Shown piece by piece: positions 1 to 5,836 of a stretch of 8,176 bases of DNA. Position 1 is the first letter of the stretch. Each line of letters starts with the position of its first letter. This stretch comes from an uncultured Rhodospirillaceae bacterium (GTDB taxonomy: Bacteria; Pseudomonadota; Alphaproteobacteria; Rhodospirillales; Casp-alpha2). Position numbers and translations under genes: made by a program. The DNA lies in NCBI GenBank assembly GCA_913048145.1, contig CAJWVP010000123.1, positions 1-8,176 of the forward strand, written 5' to 3'. A model generated the notes under the pieces. That model saw nothing but the letters and a program-made list of their open reading frames with translations. It was not told the origin of the DNA and ran no database searches.

Positions 1-468
1 GCCAGTCATGCCGCCGATGGTGGCGCGGCTGGACGTGGACACGTCCACGGGGAACCAAAGCCCGTGGGGTTTCAGATAGGCGTTCAGTTGATCAAGAACA
101 ATGCCCGGCTCAACCCAGGCCGAACGACTTTCCCCATCGAATTTAAGCACGCCATTCAGGTGCTTACTCATATCAACGACCAGCGCCTCGCCGACCGTTT
201 GGCCGCATTGGGACGTGCCGCCGCCGCGCGGCAGCACGGGTATGTTCTCATCCTTGGCGATGGCCATGGCCCTACGCACGTCATCCACCGATTTTGGTAC
301 GACGACACCCAAGGGCTCCACTTGATAATGCGAGGCGTCTGTGGCGTAGCGGCCACGACTGAATCGGTCGAACAGGACCTCGCCCTGCAGGGCGCCGTCC
401 AAGCGTCGGGCTAGCGAGCTGTCGCCAATCCGGCCGTTACCAGTCAACCCCGGTTTAGCAATGGTCAT
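1..468 (-). CDS. FAD-linked oxidase, GlcD/DLD/YdiJ type, N-terminal part (cut by window edge)
   Basis: The reading frame is open from the ATG at 468 to the window edge, giving 156 codons with no stop. It encodes the start of a PCMH-type FAD-binding domain (FAD_binding_4 family). A linker resembling those of D-lactate/2-hydroxyacid dehydrogenases (ATDASHYQVEPLGVVVPKS, about residues 42-60) is followed by the flavin pyrophosphate loop PRGGGTSQCGQ (80-90), then VEPG (119-122) and STSSRATIGGMTG (144-156). Family members oxidise 2-hydroxy acids such as lactate, glycolate or 2-hydroxyglutarate. Many carry a C-terminal Fe-S domain, but that part lies outside the window, so substrate and full length are unknown. 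The start is well supported: AAGGAGG at 480-474 lies 5 bases upstream. The gene diverges from the aminotransferase operon across a 224-base regulatory gap, which suggests shared control and possibly a shared pathway. Confidence 0.9.
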   Translation of the reverse strand, partial: MTIAKPGLTGNGRIGDSSLARRLDGALQGEVLFDRFSRGRYATDASHYQVEPLGVVVPKSVDDVRRAMAIAKDENIPVLPRGGGTSQCGQTVGEALVVDMSKHLNGVLKFDGESRSAWVEPGIVLDQLNAYLKPHGLWFPVDVSTSSRATIGGMTG

Positions 469-497
469 CGCCGCCTCCTTAGACTCCGCCGCCTCGG

Positions 498-525
498 ATA
501 GTATCATTTTGCATTCAAAATGCAA
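498..525 (-). promoter_or_regulatory. Candidate sigma-70-type promoter for the FAD oxidase
   Basis: On the minus strand, TTGCAT (525-520) and TACTAT (503-498) are 16 bases apart and can serve as -35 and -10 boxes. Matches to consensus are moderate (3/6 and 4/6). The -10 box lies about 30 bases upstream of the oxidase start codon, which would give a short leader containing the AAGGAGG site. The palindrome at 506-525 fills the spacer and -35 box, so a bound protein would probably block this promoter. Confidence 0.4.
506..525. promoter_or_regulatory. Palindromic candidate operator (GntR-like)
   Basis: Two overlapping inverted repeats are visible. ATTTTG (506-511) and CAAAAT (516-521) flank CATT. 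TTGCATT (509-515) and AATGCAA (519-525) flank CAA. The TTTTG-N4-CAAAA layout resembles AT-rich operators described for several GntR-family repressors of catabolic genes; that family link is inference. No regulator gene is visible in the window. The site lies 38 bases upstream of the oxidase start codon and over its candidate promoter, so the oxidase is the most direct target; the rightward operon could be co-regulated. Confidence 0.5.
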
Positions 526-613
526 TATTCCCGGCTACCAAGGGCACAAAAATGAAAACTATGGCAATAAAAAATATTTAAAACAGTAGTTTAAGTCGTC
601 AATTCCTTTTCGA

Positions 614-641
614 TTGCATGGCTGAACAATGAATGCATAAT
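614..641 (+). promoter_or_regulatory. Candidate promoter for the aminotransferase operon
   Basis: TTGCAT (614-619) and CATAAT (636-641) are 16 bases apart, with the -10-like box matching consensus at 5 of 6 positions. Transcription would begin near 648, giving a leader of about 45 bases before the ATG at 693. If so, the upstream in-frame ATG at 651 would sit at the very 5' end of the message without a ribosome binding site, which supports the later start. The -35 hexamer is the same TTGCAT as in the leftward promoter. Confidence 0.35.
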
Positions 642-680
642 GCGAATTAGATGAATGACGGCTCGAAAGCAGCCCTGAAC

Positions 681-686
681 GGAGGA
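681..686 (+). promoter_or_regulatory. Ribosome binding site deciding the aminotransferase start
   Basis: GGAGGA lies 6 bases before the ATG at 693. The in-frame ATG at 651 has no comparable site and would add 14 residues (beginning MNDGSKAALN) ahead of the conserved family N-terminus. The start at 693 is therefore preferred. Confidence 0.8.
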
Positions 687-692
687 CCCCCT

Positions 693-1868
693 ATGGATTT
701 TCGCCCCGGACGCCACTTCCTGCAGATTCCCGGTCCCAGTCCCGTCCCTGACCGCGTACTTCGTGCCATGGACCGGGCCGTCATCGACCATCGCGGCCCC
801 GAGTTCGCGGAACTGGGCCTGAATGTCTTGAGAGATATCAAACCCGTCTTCGGCACGGAAAGCCACGTGATCATTTTCCCCTCATCAGGCACCGGCGCGT
901 GGGAGGCAGCTTTAGTGAACACATTGAGCCCGGGCGACAAGGTCCTCATGTTTGAAACCGGACATTTCGCCTCCCTTTGGCAGGAACTGGCCGGTAAGCT
1001 TGGCCTTGAAATCGAGTTTGTCGACGGCGATTGGCGCTCCGGCGTCAACGCCGGCCAGGTCGAGGAAAAACTACGCGCTGACAACGGCCACACCTACAAG
1101 GCCGTCTGCATGGTCCACAACGAAACCTCTACGGGCGTCACCTCAAACGTGCCGAACGTGCGCGCCGCCATGGATGCGGCAGGGCATTCGGCGCTGTTGA
1201 TGGTGGACACGATCTCGTCGCTCGGCTCCATCGCCTATCAGCACGATGCCTGGGACGTCGACGTGACTGTCAGTGGCTCGCAGAAGGGCCTCATGCTGCC
1301 GCCAGGCCTCGGCTTCAACACGATCAGCGACAAGGCCTTAGAGGTTTCCAAATCCAACAAGCTGACGCGGTCCTATTGGGACTGGAAGGCGATGATCGCC
1401 AACAACGAATCGGGCTACTTCCCCTACACTCCAGCGACCAACCTACTGTTCGGGTTGCAGGAATCCCTCACCATGCTTGACGAGGAAGGGTTGGACAAGG
1501 TCTTCGCTCGCCACGACCGCATGGCCGAGGCCACTCGCCGCGCCGTGCAAGCTTGGGGCATGGAAGTGCTGTGCAACAACGCTGACGAGTACTCCAGCGT
1601 CCTGACCGGCGTTATGATGCCGGACGGCGTGGACGCCGATGTGGTCCGCAAGGTGATCCTGGACAACTTCGATATGTCGCTGGGTACGGGGCTTGGCAAG
1701 TTGAAGGGCAAGATTTTCCGGATCGGACACCTGGGTGAGATCAACGAACTCACCCTCATTGGTGCGCTATCGGGCGTGGAGATGGGCCTAAGCCTTGCTG
1801 ACGTGCCACACCAGAAGGGCGGCGTCGCCCAGGCCATGGCCTACCTGACCGAAACGGCGGAGGGCTGA
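693..1868 (+). CDS. Class V PLP aminotransferase (serine/alanine/aspartate-glyoxylate aminotransferase family)
   Basis: This 391-residue protein matches the usual length and layout of fold-type I, class V aminotransferases of the glyoxylate group. Visible motifs (numbered from the ATG at 693) are IPGPSPVP near the N-terminus, the PLP-phosphate loop SSGTG (64-68), HNETSTG (142-148), the PLP-ring aspartate in VDTISS (D172), and the Schiff-base lysine in GSQKG (K198) followed by LPPGL. The C-terminal part has GTGLG and FRIGHLG, typical of the serine-glyoxylate branch. Such enzymes move an amino group from serine, alanine or aspartate to glyoxylate or another 2-oxo acid; the true donor cannot be told here. 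It is the first gene of a three-gene operon, ending two bases before the crotonase start. The start is set by GGAGGA at 681-686. Confidence 0.93.
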   Translation: MDFRPGRHFLQIPGPSPVPDRVLRAMDRAVIDHRGPEFAELGLNVLRDIKPVFGTESHVIIFPSSGTGAWEAALVNTLSPGDKVLMFETGHFASLWQELAGKLGLEIEFVDGDWRSGVNAGQVEEKLRADNGHTYKAVCMVHNETSTGVTSNVPNVRAAMDAAGHSALLMVDTISSLGSIAYQHDAWDVDVTVSGSQKGLMLPPGLGFNTISDKALEVSKSNKLTRSYWDWKAMIANNESGYFPYTPATNLLFGLQESLTMLDEEGLDKVFARHDRMAEATRRAVQAWGMEVLCNNADEYSSVLTGVMMPDGVDADVVRKVILDNFDMSLGTGLGKLKGKIFRIGHLGEINELTLIGALSGVEMGLSLADVPHQKGGVAQAMAYLTETAEG

Positions 1869-1870
1869 TC

Positions 1871-2677
1871 ATGTCTGCGATTACCGAAGAAGACGTCATG
1901 GACACCGTTCTGGTGGACCGGGATCGCGACGGGATAGTCACCGTCACGCTCAACCGCCCGCACAAGCTCAACGCCTTCACCAAGCCCATGTGGGGCCGCA
2001 TGGGCGACGTGTTCCGCGAACTGGGCGCGGATGAGAGCGTGCGCTGCGTGGTTATCCGGGGCGCCGGAGAGAGAGCCTTCGGGCCCGGTAACGATATCTC
2101 CGAGTTCAAAACAGATCGATCCAATGCTAGACAAGCCAAACAGTATGGCGTCCTCATGCACGGCACCATCCAGGCGCTGAAATCCATGCCACATCCGACG
2201 ATCGCCATGATCCACGGCATCTGTGTTGGAGGCGGGCTAGAGATCGCCGGGCTTTGCAACATCCGCATCTGTGGCGAATCGAGCCGATTCGGCGCGCCCA
2301 TCGCCAAGCTGGGCTTAGTCATGGCCTACCAGGAAATCGGCGCGCTCAAAGAACTGGTGGGTCCTGGCCGCGCGCTTGAGATCCTGCTGGAGGGCCGGAT
2401 CATGGGATCGGCCGAGGCCGAGCGCATGGGTATCGTCAGCCGCGTCGTCCCCGACGTCCAGGTTACCGAAGAGGCTATGGCTACGGCACAGCGCATCGCC
2501 GCCGGCGCGCCTCTGGTACACCGCTGGCACAAGAAATTTTTGGACCGGCTTGCCAACCCTGTGCCGCTCACGGATGCGGAACTAGACGAAGGTTTCGATT
2601 GCTACGACACAGACGACTTCCGGCTGGGCTACCAAGCATTCCTAGACAAGAGGAAACCGAAATTCACCGGTCGCTGA
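1871..2677 (+). CDS. Enoyl-CoA hydratase/isomerase (crotonase) family protein
   Basis: The 268-residue protein has the usual crotonase length. It shows the CoA/oxyanion-hole segment GERAFGPGNDISEF (66-79), the second oxyanion segment HGICVGGGLE (115-124), and a typical C-terminal AFLDKRKPKF tail. Aligned by eye to rat mitochondrial enoyl-CoA hydratase, the first catalytic glutamate (rat E144) is kept as E124. The position of the second (rat E164, in a PE pair) is I144, in FGAPIAKLG. This makes ordinary syn-hydration of 2-enoyl-CoA doubtful; isomerase, hydrolase, lyase or decarboxylase activity is possible. GGAGGG at 1859-1864, 6 bases upstream, supports the start at 1871 over the in-frame ATG at 1898. 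It lies between an aminotransferase and a CoA-transferase, so its substrate is probably an acyl-CoA formed by the latter. Confidence 0.92.
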   Translation: MSAITEEDVMDTVLVDRDRDGIVTVTLNRPHKLNAFTKPMWGRMGDVFRELGADESVRCVVIRGAGERAFGPGNDISEFKTDRSNARQAKQYGVLMHGTIQALKSMPHPTIAMIHGICVGGGLEIAGLCNIRICGESSRFGAPIAKLGLVMAYQEIGALKELVGPGRALEILLEGRIMGSAEAERMGIVSRVVPDVQVTEEAMATAQRIAAGAPLVHRWHKKFLDRLANPVPLTDAELDEGFDCYDTDDFRLGYQAFLDKRKPKFTGR

Positions 2678-2702
2678 ACCGACCAGACTTGAGAGAAAAG
2701 AG

Positions 2703-3911
2703 ATGACTGACAATCGCGGGCCCTTGACGGGCATGAAAGTGATCGAACTGGCCCACGTCATGGCCGGGCCCACTTGCGGGCGAATGCTCGCCGACATGGG
2801 CGCTGACGTGATCAAGGTTGAGCGGGTCCCCGACGGCGACGACACGCGCCGTTTCCTGCCGCCCGATATCGCAGGCGAGTCGGCCGCCTACATGATGATG
2901 AACCGCAACAAGCGCGGCGTCGCCATCGATTTGAAGAACGCCGAGGGCAAAGAGGTCTTACTGAGGATGCTAGCCGACGCCGACGTTGTCATCGAGAACT
3001 ACCGCGCCGACACCATGGCCAAGCTGGGCCTAGGCTACGACGACCTAAAGGTCGACAACCCGGGCCTCATCTACTGCGCTATCTCGGGCTTTGGCCGCAC
3101 CGGCCCCTACGCGCCACGCGGCGGCTACGACCTGATCGCGCAGGGTATGAGCGGGCTCATGAGCATCACGGGCGAAGCGCCGGGGCGCGAACCGGTGAAG
3201 GTCGGCGCGCCAGTCACCGATATCACGGCGGGTATTTTAGGCGCGCTGGGCGTCGTTTCGGCCTACGCCTATAAACTGAAGACCGGCGAAGGCCAGATGG
3301 TCGACACCTCACTCTTTGAGGCCGGGATCACGCACACCTATTGGCAATCCGCCATTGCTCTAGCGACGGGCTTCGCGCCGGGCCCGATGGGCTCGCGCCA
3401 TCCCTTGAACACCCCCTACCAAGCATTCAAGTGCGCCGACGGGTGGATCAACCTGGGCGCGTCGAACACGCGGCTCTGGGGACGGCTTTTGGAGATCACC
3501 AACCTGCAGGAACTGGACGACGACCCTCGGTTCAGCGACAGCGCGGCGCGCATGGCCAATATCGACGCCCTGATCGATACATTGAACAGCGTGTTCGAGA
3601 CCAAGCCAATGACCCATTGGCTAGCCGAGTTGGAGCGCGTCGGCATTCCCGCGGGCCCAGTCATGGACGTCAACCAAATGCACGCAGACCCCCACACCGA
3701 GGCCCGCGAAATGGTCGTCGAGGTGGACCACACCACCGCCGGTCCGGTCAAGACCATCGGACTGCCCATCAAGTTCTCCAAAACACCCGGCGTCATTGAC
3801 GGAGGTGCGCCTATTTATGGCCAGCATACTCGGCTAGTGCTTGCGGAATACGGCTACGACAACGAGGAAATCGACAGCCTGATCGGTGCCGGAGCGGTGA
3901 TCGCCGCTTAA
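2703..3911 (+). CDS. Class III CoA-transferase (CaiB/BaiF family)
   Basis: At 402 residues this has the standard family length. It begins with the classical N-terminal signature GMKVIELAHVMAGP and continues LADMGADVIKVE (29-40), then NRNKRGVAIDLK (67-78) and SGFGRTGPYAPRGGYDL (128-143). The segment KVGAPVTDITAGILG contains the likely catalytic aspartate D173, equivalent to the residue that forms the acyl-aspartyl anhydride in formyl-CoA transferase. Family enzymes move CoA between carboxylic acids such as oxalate, succinate, carnitine, malate or mesaconate derivatives; specificity cannot be read from sequence. It follows the crotonase by 25 bases with a purine-rich leader (GAGAGAAAAGAG) and is last in the operon, ending at a convergent boundary with trpF. 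It likely activates the acid that the crotonase then processes. Confidence 0.93.
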   Translation: MTDNRGPLTGMKVIELAHVMAGPTCGRMLADMGADVIKVERVPDGDDTRRFLPPDIAGESAAYMMMNRNKRGVAIDLKNAEGKEVLLRMLADADVVIENYRADTMAKLGLGYDDLKVDNPGLIYCAISGFGRTGPYAPRGGYDLIAQGMSGLMSITGEAPGREPVKVGAPVTDITAGILGALGVVSAYAYKLKTGEGQMVDTSLFEAGITHTYWQSAIALATGFAPGPMGSRHPLNTPYQAFKCADGWINLGASNTRLWGRLLEITNLQELDDDPRFSDSAARMANIDALIDTLNSVFETKPMTHWLAELERVGIPAGPVMDVNQMHADPHTEAREMVVEVDHTTAGPVKTIGLPIKFSKTPGVIDGGAPIYGQHTRLVLAEYGYDNEEIDSLIGAGAVIAA

Positions 3912-4011
3912 AAGTAAGGCAGGCATCTTCTTCAAAACCGGACCGCAACCGCCATATGATGGAGATTTCCGACAGCGGTCGGCGCAACACCAACACCGCG
4001 GCTGCTTGAGT
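3912..4011. other. Convergent intergenic gap, candidate rearrangement boundary
   Basis: This 100-base gap lies between the stop codons of the CoA-transferase and trpF. A small inverted repeat CCGAC-AGCG-GTCGG (3969-3982) could form a 5-bp hairpin, but no T-run follows on either strand, so a classical terminator is not supported. No mobile element, tRNA or terminal repeats are seen. Confidence 0.5.
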
Positions 4012-4653
4012 TCAGGCGCCTTTCGCCGCGGCGATGAAACCTCGGATGTCCTCCGGGTTCTTAACCCCGGGAGCGTCCTCCACACCCGACGAGACATCCA
4101 CCGCCGTCGCGCCGGACGCGGCAATCGCATCAGCCACATTCTGCAGCGTCAGCCCGCCCGCCAGAATCCAGGGTTTTGACCAACTCTCCCCCGCAATCAG
4201 CTGCCAATCAAAGGAAAGTGCATTGCCGCCGGGTCGCGTCGCGTCCTTGGGCGGCTTGGCGTCGAACATGAGGCGGTCGGCCACGTCCGCATAGGCATGT
4301 CCTCGGGTCACGTCCTCGGGACCGGAAATGGCCACGGCCTTCATGACAGGAAGGCCATAACGGTCACGCACCTCGCTGATCCGCTCGAAGGGTTCATGGC
4401 CATGGAACTGCATCATATCCACGCCGGCATCCGCCGCGATCGCATCCAGCAGCGTATCATCCGCATCCACGCTCAAAGCGACACGCATCACGTGATCGGG
4501 CACCCGAGCGGTCAAGGCCGCCGCATCGGCAACGCTGAGCGAGCGGGGCGAAGGAGGAAAAAAGACAAAGCCTACCATATCGGCACCCGCTTCCACGGCG
4601 GCGTCAACCGCGTCGGCGGACATTAGCCCACAGATTTTCACGGCACAGGTCAT
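4012..4653 (-). CDS. trpF: Phosphoribosylanthranilate isomerase
   Basis: TrpF catalyses the Amadori rearrangement of N-(5-phosphoribosyl)anthranilate in tryptophan synthesis. The 213-residue protein starts with VKICGL, carrying the general-base cysteine C8. It continues with GFVFFPPSPRS, QFHGHE (82-87), FDAKPP with the general-acid aspartate D131, PWILAGGL (161-168) and the phosphate-binding VDVSSGVE (185-192), so every key family element is present. The frame stays open upstream to an ATG at 4770, but those 39 extra codons do not resemble the family. The ATG at 4653 has GGGAG (4667-4663) 9 bases upstream and gives the standard N-terminus. It is the last gene of the minus-strand run. The trpB and trpA genes that often follow trpF in alphaproteobacteria are absent; a foreign-looking operon converges on it instead. 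Confidence 0.96.
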   Translation of the reverse strand: MTCAVKICGLMSADAVDAAVEAGADMVGFVFFPPSPRSLSVADAAALTARVPDHVMRVALSVDADDTLLDAIAADAGVDMMQFHGHEPFERISEVRDRYGLPVMKAVAISGPEDVTRGHAYADVADRLMFDAKPPKDATRPGGNALSFDWQLIAGESWSKPWILAGGLTLQNVADAIAASGATAVDVSSGVEDAPGVKNPEDIRGFIAAAKGA

Positions 4654-4682
4654 AAATGCTTTCTCCCGATTGTCTTCGGAAC

Positions 4683-5092
4683 TTATTGCGGCGGGACGGT
4701 TCCGCTTACCGACGGCCGCGCCATCATCACCTCGAACCAGGCGGCCAAGGCCGTATTGCTGTCGCGCCAATCTTTCTTGGGGAAGCGAAAATCCAGATAG
4801 CCGAGCGCACAGGCCACGGTGATCGTGCCGATGTCCATTCGATCGCCGAACGACGCCGTACTGCCCTCCATTTCCGCAAATGCTCCATCGATCTTCATCA
4901 TCTGTCCATCAGACCAGTCGTTCCAACGGGCCAATTCGGGCCGCTGGGAATGATCATAACGCGCCAGCAACGCCGCATCCAGAAGGCCGTCGCCATTTCA
5001 AAGAAGTCGATCTGATCCCAATAACCACCCTCCAGGGCCTGTATCCGGGCCTTACGGACATAGGACGATGTATTCGAACCGAACAGCTTCAC
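4683..5092 (-). pseudogene. Glutathione S-transferase-like gene disrupted by an out-of-frame internal deletion
   Basis: Translation would begin at GTG 5092 with AGGAG (5104-5100) 7 bases upstream. The first 32 residues (MKLFGSNTSSYVRKARIQAL... ending near DFFE) match the start of the GST thioredoxin fold. At about 4994-4997 the GST-like sequence jumps to another frame. From 4994 to 4683 that frame encodes 103 residues of a GST helical C-domain, beginning GDGLLDAALLARYD and containing DIGTITVACALGYLDFRFP. The second frame has a stop just upstream of the junction, and the first frame runs on as unrelated sequence to a stop at 4898. Together the parts give about 135 residues against about 200 usual. 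The missing stretch is the second half of the thioredoxin fold, where the cis-proline and glutathione-binding residues lie. The parent protein would have been a cytosolic GST. An assembly deletion is the main alternative. Confidence 0.8.
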
Positions 5093-5119
5093 TGATTTTC
5101 TCCTCGGATCTTTTTTGAT

Positions 5120-5824
5120 TTATACGGCGGCCAATTCCTCACCGACCCGCGCCGCGGCGGCAACAGGATCGTCAGCGCCAGTAATCGGCCGACCGATGAC
5201 TAGATAATCCGCCCCCATGGCCACGGCATCGGCGGGGGTAGCAATGCGTTTCTGATCATCCGTGGACGCCCATGCGGGCCGGATCCCCGGGACGACCAGC
5301 TTGAAGTCCGGGCCGCAGGCATCGCGCAGCAACGTGATCTCCTTTGGCGAGCACACCACCCCGTCCACGCCGCAGTCCTGGGCCAATCGGGCCAGGCGTA
5401 CGGCCTGTTCGCCGGCATTTGCGGACACCCCCAGTTCCGTTAGGTCGTCGTCATCCAGGGACGTAAGCACGGTGACCGCCAGCATCAAAGGCCGGGCATC
5501 GCTGGCTTTGTCGTTCGCAGCCACGGCGGCTTCCATCATGGCGCGTCCACCGCAGGCGTGCACGTTGACCATAAACGGCCGCAGGGCGCCTAAGGCGCGA
5601 ATGGCACCGGCCACCGTGTTGGGGATATCGTGAAATTTGACGTCCAGGAAGAGAGGCTGATCATCGCCGGCCACTTGGCGCACACCCTGAGGGCCATGCG
5701 CAGAAATGAATTCCTTCCCCAACTTAATGCCGCCGACGTACCCACGCAGGCGCTCGGCAAGGTTCGCCGCCCAACTCACGTCCGTGGTGTCGAGCGGAAC
5801 GAGTATGCGATCTGTCGGTGTCAT
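5120..5824 (-). CDS. pyrF: Orotidine 5'-phosphate decarboxylase
   Basis: PyrF makes UMP from orotidine 5'-phosphate, the last step of pyrimidine nucleotide synthesis. The 234-residue protein has the normal length of the bacterial TIM-barrel family. The substrate and catalytic residues are visible: D12 in PLDTTD, K34 in GGIKLG, the DxKxxD core DVKFHDIPNT (D61, K63, D66), VTVLTS (117-122), PGIRP (179-183) and the phosphate-binding arginine R212 in IGRPIT. The start at 5824 lies 12 bases past the stop of the upstream OCD-family gene. No strong Shine-Dalgarno is seen, so translational coupling is likely. It is followed after 27 bases by the disrupted GST gene. Confidence 0.97.
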   Translation of the reverse strand: MTPTDRILVPLDTTDVSWAANLAERLRGYVGGIKLGKEFISAHGPQGVRQVAGDDQPLFLDVKFHDIPNTVAGAIRALGALRPFMVNVHACGGRAMMEAAVAANDKASDARPLMLAVTVLTSLDDDDLTELGVSANAGEQAVRLARLAQDCGVDGVVCSPKEITLLRDACGPDFKLVVPGIRPAWASTDDQKRIATPADAVAMGADYLVIGRPITGADDPVAAAARVGEELAAV

Positions 5825-5836
5825 GATGGGGCGGTT

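Larger units (their letters stand above)
469..692. promoter_or_regulatory. AT-rich divergent intergenic region between oxidase and aminotransferase operon
   Basis: This 224-base gap separates two divergent genes. Its middle part (about 541-650) is strongly A+T rich, in contrast to the GC-rich coding sequence on both sides. It holds the palindrome at 506-525, a likely leftward promoter overlapping that palindrome, and a likely rightward promoter at 614-641. No convincing small gene is seen; the short frames crossing it lack a good ribosome binding site. Its length and composition fit a regulated bidirectional control region. Confidence 0.7.

Noticed and set aside
651..692. Upstream in-frame ATG adding 14 residues to the aminotransferase.
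   Set aside because: It has no ribosome binding site and would lie at or near the predicted transcript 5' end; the extra residues do not resemble the family, while the ATG at 693 has GGAGGA.
3969..3982. Hairpin CCGAC-AGCG-GTCGG as a terminator between the convergent genes.
   Set aside because: The stem is only 5 bp and no T-run follows on either strand; chance occurrence in GC-rich DNA is likely.
4656..5015. A plus-strand gene opposite the disrupted GST.
   Set aside because: It is the complement of recognisable GST coding sequence, lacks a ribosome binding site and shows no known domain.
5111..5116. T-run (TTTTTT) downstream of pyrF as a terminator.
   Set aside because: The run is T on the plus strand, so it is A in the pyrF transcript, and no GC stem precedes it in the proper orientation.
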